Source: Rhizobium leguminosarum
Lineage (GTDB): Bacteria; Pseudomonadota; Alphaproteobacteria; Rhizobiales; Rhizobiaceae
DNA length: 64,000 bases
Direction of reading: 5' to 3'
Assembly: GCF_001679785.1 (NCBI RefSeq)
Contig: NZ_CP016287.1
Span: 1-64,000 of the forward strand
The notes below the pieces were generated by a model that had not been told where the DNA came from, did no database searches, and saw only the letters and a program-made list of their open reading frames with translations. Shown piece by piece: positions 45,915 to 55,158 of this stretch (position 1 is the stretch's first letter; each line of letters opens with the position of its first letter). A program made the translations under genes and the position numbers.

Positions 45915-46757
45915 TCAGGTGCGCCCTCCGGCGCCCTTGGCGATGACCACGTTGATATCTCTGGACCGCATGCGGTCGATGTGCACCGGCTGGGTCTTGT
46001 CGTCGACGATGACGACGTTGAACTCATCCAGTGCTGCGAAACTGTGGAGTGCACGCCGTTCGAACTTGGTATGATCGGCAAGCAGGATGCGTTTTACGGA
46101 ACAGTCGAACATGGCGCGCTTGGTATCGACTGTTTCAGGAGACTGGTGCAGCACCGTGCCATCGCTGATCGCCGACATCGAGATGAATGCGACATCTGCC
46201 CTGAGAGCCTTGATCTCGTTGATGGTCATGCGACCCATGAAGGCATTGCACCAGTTGTAATACTGGCCGCCGAGGGCGAGCAGCGTCACGTCATGCAGGC
46301 CAGTCAGCGCATTCATCAGCGTCAGGGAATTGGTAATTGCGGTAACCGGCACCTTCGACGGCAGATGCGCCGCCATCTGAAGAACCGTGGTCGAGTCGTC
46401 GAAAAAGATTGCCTGCCCTGGTTCGACGAATTGCATTGCCGCCTCGGCGATCAGCTTCTTTTCGGCCGACTGACGGTTCGAGCGATAGACGTCGCTGGAT
46501 TCGATGAGATTGGTCGCCGCCGCCGTGACGATGCCGCGCGTCTTCCTGAAGAGGCCCCGGCTGACGAGTTCATCGACATCGCGATGAGCCGTCATCAGGC
46601 TGATCCCAAAGCGGTCGGTCAGGTCTTCAATCCGCATCGAGCCTTCACCCATCACGGCCTCTGCAATCATGCGGCGGCGCGCGATCTGGCGCGTCTGCCG
46701 GCTGTCGCTGGTGAGCTGGTCCAACAGATCGTCGTCCCGGCTGGTCTTCTGTGTCAC
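45915..46757 (-). CDS. DeoR-family transcriptional regulator
   Basis: A 280-residue regulator with an unusually long N-terminal extension of about 25 polar residues before the DeoR helix-turn-helix (MRIEDLTDRFGISLMTAHRD, about 41-60). The DeoRC sugar-phosphate sensor follows, with the family's ITNSLTLMNALTG and LLALGGQYY motifs. It heads the operon with the kinase and dehydrogenase genes and presumably senses a phosphorylated intermediate of that pathway. The paralogue eryR is at 57198-57974. Confidence 0.9.
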   Translation of the reverse strand: MTQKTSRDDDLLDQLTSDSRQTRQIARRRMIAEAVMGEGSMRIEDLTDRFGISLMTAHRDVDELVSRGLFRKTRGIVTAAATNLIESSDVYRSNRQSAEKKLIAEAAMQFVEPGQAIFFDDSTTVLQMAAHLPSKVPVTAITNSLTLMNALTGLHDVTLLALGGQYYNWCNAFMGRMTINEIKALRADVAFISMSAISDGTVLHQSPETVDTKRAMFDCSVKRILLADHTKFERRALHSFAALDEFNVVIVDDKTQPVHIDRMRSRDINVVIAKGAGGRT

Positions 46758-46876
46758 GGGTCACCCCTGTCGCTGAATTATGGATCCCAGCTTCGTACAG
46801 TGATTGCCGCGCCAAGGCAAAAAGGCGAAGCGCAACCGGCGGTTGATCGTCGGCCATCGCTTCCAGCATGAAAATG

Positions 46877-46898
46877 AGGGCGCTCTTGCGAGCGCCCT
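46877..46898 (-). terminator. Terminator after eryG
   Basis: AGGGCGCTC (46877-46885) and GAGCGCCCT (46890-46898) form a 9-bp stem with a TTGC loop, eight bases after the eryG stop. On the minus strand it is followed by TCATTTTC. It ends the eryEFG transcript and separates it from the deoR operon. Confidence 0.85.
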
Positions 46899-46905
46899 TT
46901 ACCGT

Positions 46906-47853
46906 TTACTGCGCCAGAACGAACGGGCCAGTGTACTTGTCGATGTTGTCCTTGGTGATCAACAGGCAATCGAAGAGCTGTTTTTCGCTCTTGGCACCTG
47001 TGTTGCCCGTCTTGATCAGGTTGTCGGCCTGCTTGACGGCTTCTTCGGAGAAGACGGCAACCGGTTGGAGGACGGTGTATTGGAGTTCGCCCGCCTTGAT
47101 GGCAGCAACGGCATCCGGCGAACCGTCGAAGCCGCCGACTTTCACATTGGCGAGCTTGCCGGCTTCCTTGAGCGCGGCGATCGCACCGAGCGCCATTTCG
47201 TCATTGCCCGAGATGACGCCGACGATATCCGGGTTGGCCTGCAGCATGGACTGCATCTTGTTATGGCCCTGGGTGCGGTCCCAGTTGGCAACTTCCTGGG
47301 CGACCTTCTTCAGATCCGGATACTGCGAAAGGACGGTCTCGTAGCCATTCGACCGCGTTGCGGCGTTGTTGTCGGACGGAGCGCCGAAGAGTTCGGCATA
47401 GTTGCCCTTGTCGCCGATCGCTTCGACCCATTGCTGCGCGCCGAGTGCGGCGCCCTGTGCGTTGTTGGAAACAAGCTGCGCCTTCGCCAGGCCTTCCTGG
47501 TTGATTTCGGCGTTGACGAGGATGACCGGGATGCCGGCAGCAACGGCCTTCTTGACCGCACCGACGGAACCGTCGGCGTTTGCCGGGTCGAGGATGATCG
47601 CCACCGACTTGTTGGTGATCGCGGTATCGATCAGGTTGCTTTCGGTATTGGTGTCACCCTTGTGGGCGTTGACCGAGGCGGTGTAGCCCAGCTTTTCGGC
47701 GGTTGCCTTGGCGACATTGCCTTCCGTCAGCCAATAGGGATTCGACGGATCGTTGACGATAATCGTCATCATGCCCGCTGCCCAAGCCGAGCCTGCCAGA
47801 AGCGGTGCTACGGCCGCGGCGGCCAGAAGTATGCGCATGCCTTTCTTAAACAT
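46906..47853 (-). CDS. eryG: EryG: erythritol-binding protein of the EryEFG importer
   Basis: A 315-residue Peripla_BP_4 protein with a signal peptide to about residue 25 (AGSAWAAG). The mature chain starts MMTIIVNDPSNPYWLTEGNV and keeps the family's VISGNDEMALGAIAAL region. Assignment as the erythritol-binding protein rests on gene order: binding protein, permease, ATPase and a DUF2291 gene divergent from eryABCD, as described for R. leguminosarum. A 111-base gap separates it from eryF, whose gene lies upstream. Confidence 0.88.
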   Translation of the reverse strand: MFKKGMRILLAAAAVAPLLAGSAWAAGMMTIIVNDPSNPYWLTEGNVAKATAEKLGYTASVNAHKGDTNTESNLIDTAITNKSVAIILDPANADGSVGAVKKAVAAGIPVILVNAEINQEGLAKAQLVSNNAQGAALGAQQWVEAIGDKGNYAELFGAPSDNNAATRSNGYETVLSQYPDLKKVAQEVANWDRTQGHNKMQSMLQANPDIVGVISGNDEMALGAIAALKEAGKLANVKVGGFDGSPDAVAAIKAGELQYTVLQPVAVFSEEAVKQADNLIKTGNTGAKSEKQLFDCLLITKDNIDKYTGPFVLAQ

Positions 47854-47964
47854 AGTCTCTCTCCCATTCGTGAGCTTAGTTATTACCGGGGATCCGGCAG
47901 GGCTTTCCGCAATCGGCTTTCTGGACTCCAGGCTGCCGTCGTGGATAAGTTTCGGTCTCAGCCG

Positions 47965-49017
47965 TCAGGACGATTTGACCCGGCGGCCGTATTGGATGCT
48001 GTTCATGAGGACGGCGAGAACGATCACAGCGCCGGTAAATACTGTCTGCCAGTAGGCCGAGACGCCGATGATCACGAGGCCGTCCGAAAGGAAGCCAATG
48101 ACGAAGGCGCCGAGCATCGTGCCGCGGACAGTACCTCGGCCGCCGGTCAGCGCCGCCCCGCCGATGACCACGGCTGCGATCGCCGTCAGCTCGTAGGTTG
48201 TGCCTGCCGTCGGACCGGCGGAGGTCAGCTGAGAGGAGAGGACCAGGCCGGCGATTGCGGCACACACGCCCGAAAGCACATAGACGATGATCTTCACGCG
48301 CTTGACCGGAACGCCGGAGAGGTCGGCGGCCCGCTCGTTACCACCTGAGGCGTAGAGCCAGCGGCCGAAGGCAGTGCGGCTCAGCACGATGCCGCAAATG
48401 ATGGCGAGAACCGCAAGCACGATGACGCCGATCGGAATGCCTGCGAGGCGGTTGAAGCCGAGCCAGTCGAACCCTGTATTGCCGAGTTCCGGACGGCCAC
48501 CGAGATTGTTGTAGGTCAAGCCGTTGGTCATCAAGAGCGCGATACCGCGGGCCACGTAGAGCACGCCGAGCGAGGCGACGAAGGCCGGCACCTTGAGATA
48601 GGCGATCAGCACGCCGTTGACCGCACCGACCAGCGCACCGAGCGCACATGTGATGACGACGACGGCCCAGACCGGCGGATAGAGGATGACGCCGAAATAG
48701 GTGAGCGTGACGCCGTGCATCAGGAAGCCGGCGATGCAACCCGCAAGCCCAAGCGTCGAGCCGACCGACAGATCGATACCGCCATTCAGGATGACGAGCA
48801 GCATCCCGATCGCCAGAATGCCGAAGATCGCGACGTGCGACGCCATGATCAGGAAGTTGTTCAGCGTGAAGTAATAGGGCGACAGGAATGAGAAGACCGC
48901 GATGATGACGATCAGCGCGAAGAAGGCCCGGCCCTCCAGGATGAGACGCACGATATTGGTATTGCGCTTCGGCCCGCTGGAAACTGATTTCTTTTCGGTG
49001 ACGTTCGTGACTGACAT
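47965..49017 (-). CDS. eryF: EryF: erythritol importer permease
   Basis: A 350-residue RbsC-type permease with about nine membrane segments, the family motifs LVILNGGIDLSVGSTLGLAG and VVIGGAALTGGRGTVRG, and a basic C-terminus. It is the only permease in this operon, so the channel is probably a homodimer. It starts 23 bases after the eryE stop. The name follows the R. leguminosarum locus. Confidence 0.88.
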   Translation of the reverse strand: MSVTNVTEKKSVSSGPKRNTNIVRLILEGRAFFALIVIIAVFSFLSPYYFTLNNFLIMASHVAIFGILAIGMLLVILNGGIDLSVGSTLGLAGCIAGFLMHGVTLTYFGVILYPPVWAVVVITCALGALVGAVNGVLIAYLKVPAFVASLGVLYVARGIALLMTNGLTYNNLGGRPELGNTGFDWLGFNRLAGIPIGVIVLAVLAIICGIVLSRTAFGRWLYASGGNERAADLSGVPVKRVKIIVYVLSGVCAAIAGLVLSSQLTSAGPTAGTTYELTAIAAVVIGGAALTGGRGTVRGTMLGAFVIGFLSDGLVIIGVSAYWQTVFTGAVIVLAVLMNSIQYGRRVKSS

Positions 49018-49039
49018 AATCAGTGCTCCATAATCCAGG

Positions 49040-50584
49040 CTAGTGCGCGATCACGGCTTCGCCGGAGGCGGCCATGATCTTTTCCTTGGTGACATCCGAG
49101 CCGAACTCGGCCGATATCCTGCCGCGGTGCATGACGATGATGCGGTGTGCGATACTCAGGCATTCATTGACTTCGGACGTCGAATAGATGACCGCCAATC
49201 CCTGCTTGGCGCGCTCCGCGAGCAATTTGAAAACTTCCGCCTTGGCGCCGATGTCGATGCCGCGGCTTGGCTCATCAAGCAGGATGACCTTCGGCTGGGT
49301 TGCCAGCATCTTGCCGATGACGACCTTCTGCTGGTTGCCGCCGGAGAGCGAGCCGATCGAAGCCGCACCGCCATCGGTTTTCACATGCACCCGCCGGATC
49401 GCGTCATTGACGAGATCGCGCTCCCGATGGCCGGAGGTGAAAAGCCCCTGGGTGAAGGCGCGGATACTCGCAAGCGATAGATTGGAGCCGACCGTCATCG
49501 TCTGGACGAGACCGTCGCGCTGGCGATCTTCGGGCACGAGCACCAGACCGCTGGCAATGCGCCCGGCGATGCTGAGCCCACTGACGTCCTGTCCTTCGAG
49601 CAGAACCTGTCCGCCACTTGCGCGCAGACGTCCGGCAACACACTCGAGCAGTTCCGTGCGCCCGGCGCCCATCAGCCCGTAGATGCAGACGATTTCGCCG
49701 GCACGCACCTTGAGAGACAGACGATCGACTGCATTATAAGCAGCGCCGGAGGGACCGGGGACACTGAGGTTTTCGATGGAAAGCGAGACGTTTCCGAACG
49801 GGTGACCTTCCGGTGGGCTGCCAAGGTCGAAATTCTCGCCGACCATGTTGCGGACGATCCATTCGAGATCGATATCCTTGCGCTCGGCATAGGCCGTCAT
49901 GTTTCCGTCGCGCAGAACGACGGCGTGATTGGTGATCTGCAGCGCCTCTTCCAGATGATGCGAGATGTAGACGATCGACACGCCGCGGCTCGTCAGGTCG
50001 TGGATGACTTTGAAGAGCACTTCCACCTCGGTCGCGCTCAGCGCTGAGGTCGGCTCGTCCATGATCAGGATGCGCGAATTGACGGAGAGTGCCCGTGCAA
50101 TCTCGACGATCTGCTGCTGGCCGAGGCGAAGATCCTCGACGCGCGTCAGCGGATCGATGTCTTCCTCGAGCTCTTCCATCAGCGCCCGGGTCTGACGCTC
50201 CTCTTCAGCGAAGTCGACGACACCGCCCTTGATGATCTCCCGGCCCATGAAAATATTGTCGCGGACACTCAGATTGGGTGCGAGGCTCAGCTCCTGATGG
50301 ATGATGGAGATCCCGCACTCGCGCGCATGGGTCGACGAGGTAAAGCTGATCGGTGAGCCGTCGAGAATGATCTCGCCGGAGCTTGGCTGCGCCACACCCG
50401 AAAGGATCTTCATCAAGGTCGACTTGCCCGCGCCATTCTCCCCGAACAGAGTTGTGACCTGGCCGCGATGGATGTCGAAGTTCACTCCCTTCAGGGCGTG
50501 AACGCTGCCGTAGGATTTTGCGATGTTGCGGGCTGCGAGGACGACCTCGCCTTTCGCGCCGTTGCTGCGTTGCGGCTGGCTCAT
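49040..50584 (-). CDS. eryE: EryE: erythritol importer ATPase, tandem ABC domains
   Basis: A 514-residue RbsA-type ATPase. Domain 1 has Walker A GENGAGKST (about 43-51), LRLGQQQIVEIARAL as the signature region and LIMDEPTSAL. Domain 2 has the degenerate GLMGAGRTE, then LSGGNQQKVVIGKML and ILLDEPSRGIDIG. Its start overlaps the DUF2291 gene stop (ATGA). The transporter delivers erythritol to EryA. The name follows the known gene order. Confidence 0.88.
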   Translation of the reverse strand: MSQPQRSNGAKGEVVLAARNIAKSYGSVHALKGVNFDIHRGQVTTLFGENGAGKSTLMKILSGVAQPSSGEIILDGSPISFTSSTHARECGISIIHQELSLAPNLSVRDNIFMGREIIKGGVVDFAEEERQTRALMEELEEDIDPLTRVEDLRLGQQQIVEIARALSVNSRILIMDEPTSALSATEVEVLFKVIHDLTSRGVSIVYISHHLEEALQITNHAVVLRDGNMTAYAERKDIDLEWIVRNMVGENFDLGSPPEGHPFGNVSLSIENLSVPGPSGAAYNAVDRLSLKVRAGEIVCIYGLMGAGRTELLECVAGRLRASGGQVLLEGQDVSGLSIAGRIASGLVLVPEDRQRDGLVQTMTVGSNLSLASIRAFTQGLFTSGHRERDLVNDAIRRVHVKTDGGAASIGSLSGGNQQKVVIGKMLATQPKVILLDEPSRGIDIGAKAEVFKLLAERAKQGLAVIYSTSEVNECLSIAHRIIVMHRGRISAEFGSDVTKEKIMAASGEAVIAH

Positions 50585-51237
50585 TTGAGCTCGACCTTCA
50601 CCGGCGTGACCAGCCAGTTCTTCGGGTTGATGAGCTTGAACACGCCGACCACGGTCGCCTGCTTTCCGTCCAAGGCGTCAGCATCCAGGCCGGCAAAAAC
50701 CGCCTTCTTCATCTCGTTATTGATGGCCGAGCCGGCATCCTGATACTGGATCTGGTTGGTGAACTGGCCGAATTCGATGCTACCGGTTGCGTCGCGGAGG
50801 TCCGTGCCGTTGACCGCAGGGCCGGTCTGGACACGGACCACCGTCTCGGGAGGCAACCCATCGATCTTCATTTCGTTGGTGTTCGACTTGCGGGCGCCGA
50901 AAACGCCGGTCAGCGTGACCGGAATGACCGGTCCGGTGCTCGTCGCGGTACCGTATTTCTCGGCCGCCGCCTTCTTGTCGGCGGCAATGGCGGCCGCGAG
51001 ATCGGCGGCTGCAATCGCCCGCTCCTCGACATTTGCCTTGATCTTCGGGAACTGCTCGGCGCCGAAGGTTTCCGGAGAGAATGCCTGCTGCCGGACATCG
51101 TTTTCGGAGCCGATCCTGACGACCGTCGTGTCGAACGCGATCGCTGCAACGACGATGACGGCCAACGCCGCGCTGACAAGGAGCCCGCGATTGCCGCTGC
51201 TCGGCTTTGATGCTGCATGATCGGGCGAGGTACTCAT
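50581..51237 (-). CDS. DUF2291-family membrane-anchored protein of the ery transporter operon
   Basis: A 218-residue protein. One N-terminal membrane segment (about 20-37, LLVSAALAVIVVAAIAFD) is followed by a periplasmic domain of the DUF2291 family, with VIPVTLTGVFGARKSN and FGQFTNQIQYQDAGSAINNE. Many family members are lipoproteins, but this one has no lipobox Cys. It matches the conserved hypothetical gene found with eryEFG in R. leguminosarum. It is the first gene of the importer operon, so it is expressed with it, and a role in assembling or modulating the importer is inference. The ATG at 51237 was chosen over the upstream frame because the membrane segment then lies near the N-terminus. 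Confidence 0.85.
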   Translation of the reverse strand: MSTSPDHAASKPSSGNRGLLVSAALAVIVVAAIAFDTTVVRIGSENDVRQQAFSPETFGAEQFPKIKANVEERAIAAADLAAAIAADKKAAAEKYGTATSTGPVIPVTLTGVFGARKSNTNEMKIDGLPPETVVRVQTGPAVNGTDLRDATGSIEFGQFTNQIQYQDAGSAINNEMKKAVFAGLDADALDGKQATVVGVFKLINPKNWLVTPVKVELK

Positions 51238-51967
51238 GTCCGGACGGCCTTTGGCTTGGAATGGCAAGATGGAGAGGGCTAGCGAGATGATGATCGCAGG
51301 CGGGCTGAAGCATTGCGCCGCACCGGAACAGAAACCGGCGGGCCACCCGCAAGAGCGCAACTCTGGACGAATATTCGCATCGGAAGCCTCCTCAACAAGA
51401 CCGGCGGCTGTCTCCTCTAACCGCCTGGGCCCGCAAATTCTCCATCAGGAAGCGCGCTTCCGTGATAGAAGTATGTTAGTTATGCCGTAAATGATGTTAT
51501 AAATTTTATTAGCTGTCAACGGCACTTTCGCGGCAACTCGAGTGAAATGCACGACCTCACATCTTGTTTATCACGCTGCGGCGCAGCAAAAAGCGACAGC
51601 GAGTGCAGGCGCTTTGACACTTGTCATTCAACCGAATAATTGCAACATCCATCTGTTTTTAATGCAATATATTACTGATAGAACATTGCGCGCACTGCCG
51701 CTTTTGCTGCCGCCCGCCGATGGCGCGGCGGCGCTGAAGCAAACTCCTTACCCTTCTATTTTAGATGAAAAAAATTACATCGCTAGAAAAATCTTACTGG
51801 CATTGTGGTATCTTTATGTTATCTTTTCGAGCGAACTTAGGGAGGTTTCGGCTGCACGCCATCTGGGATTTGTCAAAGGCGGCGCGCTTGTCGTTGCCCG
51901 TGGAAGGGCCGAAGTTGGAAGCCGGATGCATCATCCCAGATGAGTTTAGGGATCGGGAGGACTTCAG
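51238..51967. promoter_or_regulatory. 730-base divergent ery control region
   Basis: It separates the importer operon from the leader ORF and eryA. It includes a very AT-rich stretch (about 51470-51830). On the minus strand TTGACA occurs at about 51517-51522, with only weak -10 candidates. The one long plus-strand frame (51542-51943) has no motif, biased codons or ribosome site and is rejected as a gene. The operators of EryD and EryR should lie here, but I could not define them. Confidence 0.55.
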
Positions 51968-52021
51968 ATGAATTTGATGCGCGTATTGCCCGCCGCGGCG
52001 CTTGCGGTGGTGGCGAGATAG
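51968..52021 (+). CDS. 17-codon leader ORF directly upstream of eryA
   Basis: MNLMRVLPAAALAVVAR followed by TAG. A strong GGGAGG ribosome site sits eight bases before its ATG, and its stop is seven bases before the eryA start. The peptide looks like the first part of a signal sequence. eryA itself has no good ribosome site, so translation of this ORF may bring ribosomes to eryA by coupling. It could equally be a relic of a deleted binding-protein gene. No homologue was recognised. Confidence 0.5.
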   Translation: MNLMRVLPAAALAVVAR

Positions 52022-52028
52022 GCCTGCA

Positions 52029-53609
52029 ATGATATCGACCCAGAAGATCATCATTGGCATAGATGCCGGCACCTCGGTCATCAAGGCCGTCGCCTTCGAT
52101 CTGTCCGGCCGCCAAATCGCCACGGCCTCCGTTCGCAACAGATACACAACCGGAGACGATGGCTCGGCAACGCAGTCGCTGGATCAGACCTGGCTCGATT
52201 GCGCCAGCGCGTTGCGTGGCCTCGGAGAAAAAGTCCCTGATCTTGCGTCACGCACTGCAGCCATCGCCGTCACCGGACAGGGCGACGGCACCTGGCTCGT
52301 CGGTCGCGCCAATAGGCCGGTCGCCGATGCCTGGCTATGGCTCGATGCGCGCGCCGCAGCGACGGTTACGTCGCTCGCCGGCGGAACGCAGAACCGTGCC
52401 CGCTTCGAGGCGACGGGCACCGGCCTCAACACTTGCCAGCAGGGTGCGCAACTCGCCCATATGGACCGCTTCACGCCGGACCTTCTCGATCGGGCGGAGG
52501 CGGCGCTGCACTGCAAGGACTGGCTCTATCTCAACCTCACAGGCGTGCGGGCAACCGATCCATCGGAGGCGAGTTTCACCTTCGGCAATTTCAGAACACG
52601 CCAGTATGATGCCGTGGTGATCGACGCGCTCGGCCTTGACCACAGGCGCGGGTTGCTGCCCGAAATCATCGACGGCAGCGAGATCAGTCACCCGCTGACA
52701 TCGGAGGCGGCGAAGGCCTGCGGGCTTCTTGCCGGAACGCCGGTCTGCCTCGGCTATGTCGACATGGTGATGACGGCGCTTGGTGCAGGCGTGCGCAGCG
52801 GCGCTCGCAACGCCGCCTGCTCGACGATCGGCTCGACCGGGGTGCACTTGCGCGCCAAGGCCGTTGCCGACGTTCAGCTCAATCGCGAGGGCACCGGCTA
52901 TGTGATCGCCCTGCCCATCCCCGGCATCGTCACTCAGGTCCAGACGAATATGGGCGCCACGATCAACATCGACTGGATCCTCGATGTCGCCGCCTATCTC
53001 ATGGCCGAGGCCGGCAAGCCTGCTTCGCATGCAGACCTCATTGCACGCATCGACGGCTGGTTTGCAGAAAGCCGGCCGGGATCGGTGCTTTACCATCCCT
53101 ACATTTCCGAAGCGGGCGAACGTGGGCCTTTCGTCAACGCCAATGCGCGCGCGGGCTTCACCGGGCTTTCGATGCGTCACGGCTTCCCCGACCTGCTGCG
53201 CAGCGTGGTCGAAGGGTTGGGGCTTGCCACGCGCGACTGCTACGCGGCGATGGGCGCGATGCCCGAAGAGTTGCGGGTCACGGGCGGGGCAACACGCTCC
53301 GTCGCCCTTCGCCGTTCACTTTCGGCTGCCGTCAACGCACCGATCCGCCAGTCGCGCCGCGAGGAGACGGGGGCGGCCGGCGTGGCGATGATGGCTGCGG
53401 TGGCTGTCGGCGTCTATTCCGGCATGGACGATTGCATTGCCGACTGGGTGACGCCGCTGCTCGGAGATCCGGAAACACCGGATGCCAGCGAGGCTGCCCG
53501 GTTCGACCGCCTTTTTTCTGCCTACACCGATATACGCCAGGCAATGGCGCCCGCCTGGGACAAGCTTGCCGAAGCCGCAACGACGTCGCCGGTGGGCGCG
53601 TCATTCTGA
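52029..53609 (+). CDS. eryA: EryA: erythritol kinase
   Basis: A 526-residue FGGY kinase that phosphorylates erythritol to L-erythritol 4-phosphate, the first step of the pathway in Brucella and rhizobia. The N-terminal IIIGIDAGTSVIKAVAFD is the phosphate-binding loop, WLWLDARAAATV lies at the sugar site, and ELRVTGGATRSVALRRSLS is the C-terminal ATP motif. The ATG at 52029 fits the family start MISTQKIIIG, but its ribosome site is weak (see leader ORF). It is the first gene of eryABCD. Confidence 0.93.
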   Translation: MISTQKIIIGIDAGTSVIKAVAFDLSGRQIATASVRNRYTTGDDGSATQSLDQTWLDCASALRGLGEKVPDLASRTAAIAVTGQGDGTWLVGRANRPVADAWLWLDARAAATVTSLAGGTQNRARFEATGTGLNTCQQGAQLAHMDRFTPDLLDRAEAALHCKDWLYLNLTGVRATDPSEASFTFGNFRTRQYDAVVIDALGLDHRRGLLPEIIDGSEISHPLTSEAAKACGLLAGTPVCLGYVDMVMTALGAGVRSGARNAACSTIGSTGVHLRAKAVADVQLNREGTGYVIALPIPGIVTQVQTNMGATINIDWILDVAAYLMAEAGKPASHADLIARIDGWFAESRPGSVLYHPYISEAGERGPFVNANARAGFTGLSMRHGFPDLLRSVVEGLGLATRDCYAAMGAMPEELRVTGGATRSVALRRSLSAAVNAPIRQSRREETGAAGVAMMAAVAVGVYSGMDDCIADWVTPLLGDPETPDASEAARFDRLFSAYTDIRQAMAPAWDKLAEAATTSPVGASF

Positions 53610-53635
53610 TGCAGCAGGCATCGAAGGAGCATGAC

Positions 53636-55147
53636 ATGACCGAACCCGAACTCCTGGATCTCTTCGTCATCGGCGGAGGCATCAACGGCGCGGGGATAGC
53701 ACGCGATGCTGCCGGCCGCGGCCTGAAGGTCGTGCTGTGCGAAAAGGACGACCTGGCCCAGGGAACCTCGTCGCGCTCGGGCAAGCTGGTGCATGGCGGT
53801 CTGCGTTACCTCGAATATTACGAATTCCGCCTGGTGCGTGAGGCGCTGATCGAGCGTGAAGTGCTGCTCAACGCCGCGCCGCATATCATCTGGCCGATGC
53901 GCTTCGTCCTGCCGCACAGCCCTGAAGATCGCCCCGCATGGCTCGTGCGGCTCGGCCTCTTCCTCTACGATCATCTCGGCGGCCGCAAGAAACTGCCCGG
54001 GACCCGAACGCTCAACCTGCTCCGCGACCCGGAAGGCACGCCGATCCTCGATCAATACACACGCGGCTTTGAATATTCCGATTGCTGGGTCGACGACGCC
54101 CGCCTCGTGACCTTGAATGCGGTGAGTGCAGCGGAAAACGGCGCTCTGGTGCTGACCCGCTCGCCGGCCGTATCGGCCCGTCGCGAGAATGGCGGTTGGA
54201 CGGTGGTCACCAAAAGCAACGCCACGGGGGAGACGCGAACCTTCCGTGCCAAATGTCTCGTGAACTGCGCCGGCCCCTGGGTGATGGACATCATCAATCG
54301 CGTCGCCGGTTCGAACTCCGGCCGCAACGTCCGCCTCGTCAAGGGCAGCCATATCATCGTGCCGAAGTTCTGGGCAGGCGCCAATGCCTATCTGGTGCAG
54401 AACCACGATAAACGCGTCATTTTCATCAATCCCTACGAGGGCGACAAGGCGCTGATCGGGACGACCGACATCGCCTACGAAGGTCGGGCCGAGGATGTTG
54501 CCGCCGACGAGACGGAGATCGAGTATCTGCTCAAGGCGGTCAATCGCTACTTCAAGGAAAAGCTTCGTCGCCACGACGTGCTGCACAGCTTCTCCGGCGT
54601 GCGCCCGTTGTTTGACGATGGCAAGGGCAACCCATCCGCCGTTACCCGCGACTATGTCTTCGATCTCGACGAGACAGGCGGCGCTCCGCTGCTCAACGTC
54701 TTCGGCGGCAAGATCACCACATTCCGCGAGCTCGCCGAACGCGGCATGCAGCGTCTCAAGCATATTTTCCCGAACATGGGAGGCGACTGGACGGAGAAGG
54801 CGCCGCTGCCGGGTGGCGAAATTCCGAATGCCGATTACGAGAGCTTCGCCAACAGCCTGCGCGATATCTATCCCTGGATGCCGCGCGAGCTCGTGCATCA
54901 CTACGGCCGTCTCTATGGCGCCCGTGCGAAAAATGTGGTTGCCGGCGCGACTGGCATGGAAGGGCTTGGGCGGCATTTCGGCGGACAGCTCTACGAGGCC
55001 GAGGCCCGCTATCTCGTTGTAACGGAATGGGCCGAAACGGCCGAGGACATCCTCTATCGCCGCACCAAACACTACCTCCATCTGAACGAAGCGGAACGCG
55101 CGGCCTTTGGCGAGTGGTTTGCTTCAACCCGCCTTGCCGCCGCCTGA
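53636..55147 (+). CDS. eryB: EryB: erythritol-phosphate dehydrogenase (GlpD-like flavoprotein)
   Basis: A 503-residue FAD enzyme that oxidises L-erythritol 4-phosphate to L-3-tetrulose 4-phosphate. FAD motif LFVIGGGINGAGIARDAAG (about 8-26), GKLVHGGLRYLEYYEFRLV and FSGVRPLFDDG are conserved. Electrons go to the respiratory chain. I prefer the ATG at 53636, six bases after AAGGAG. An in-frame ATG at 53609 overlapping the eryA stop would add nine residues. Confidence 0.93.
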   Translation: MTEPELLDLFVIGGGINGAGIARDAAGRGLKVVLCEKDDLAQGTSSRSGKLVHGGLRYLEYYEFRLVREALIEREVLLNAAPHIIWPMRFVLPHSPEDRPAWLVRLGLFLYDHLGGRKKLPGTRTLNLLRDPEGTPILDQYTRGFEYSDCWVDDARLVTLNAVSAAENGALVLTRSPAVSARRENGGWTVVTKSNATGETRTFRAKCLVNCAGPWVMDIINRVAGSNSGRNVRLVKGSHIIVPKFWAGANAYLVQNHDKRVIFINPYEGDKALIGTTDIAYEGRAEDVAADETEIEYLLKAVNRYFKEKLRRHDVLHSFSGVRPLFDDGKGNPSAVTRDYVFDLDETGGAPLLNVFGGKITTFRELAERGMQRLKHIFPNMGGDWTEKAPLPGGEIPNADYESFANSLRDIYPWMPRELVHHYGRLYGARAKNVVAGATGMEGLGRHFGGQLYEAEARYLVVTEWAETAEDILYRRTKHYLHLNEAERAAFGEWFASTRLAAA

Positions 55148-55158
55148 AGGATGCCGCC

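Noticed and set aside
35631..46757. Calling the locus a second erythritol system
   Set aside because: It lacks EryC-, TpiB- and RpiB-type steps and has an epimerase and a class II aldolase instead, so another substrate is likelier.
51542..51943. 133-codon frame in the ery control region
   Set aside because: It lies in AT-rich DNA, has no ribosome site or motif, and its amino-acid composition does not look like a real protein.
53522..55081. 519-codon open frame on the minus strand
   Set aside because: It is the antisense of eryB, has no family motif and arises from the high GC content.
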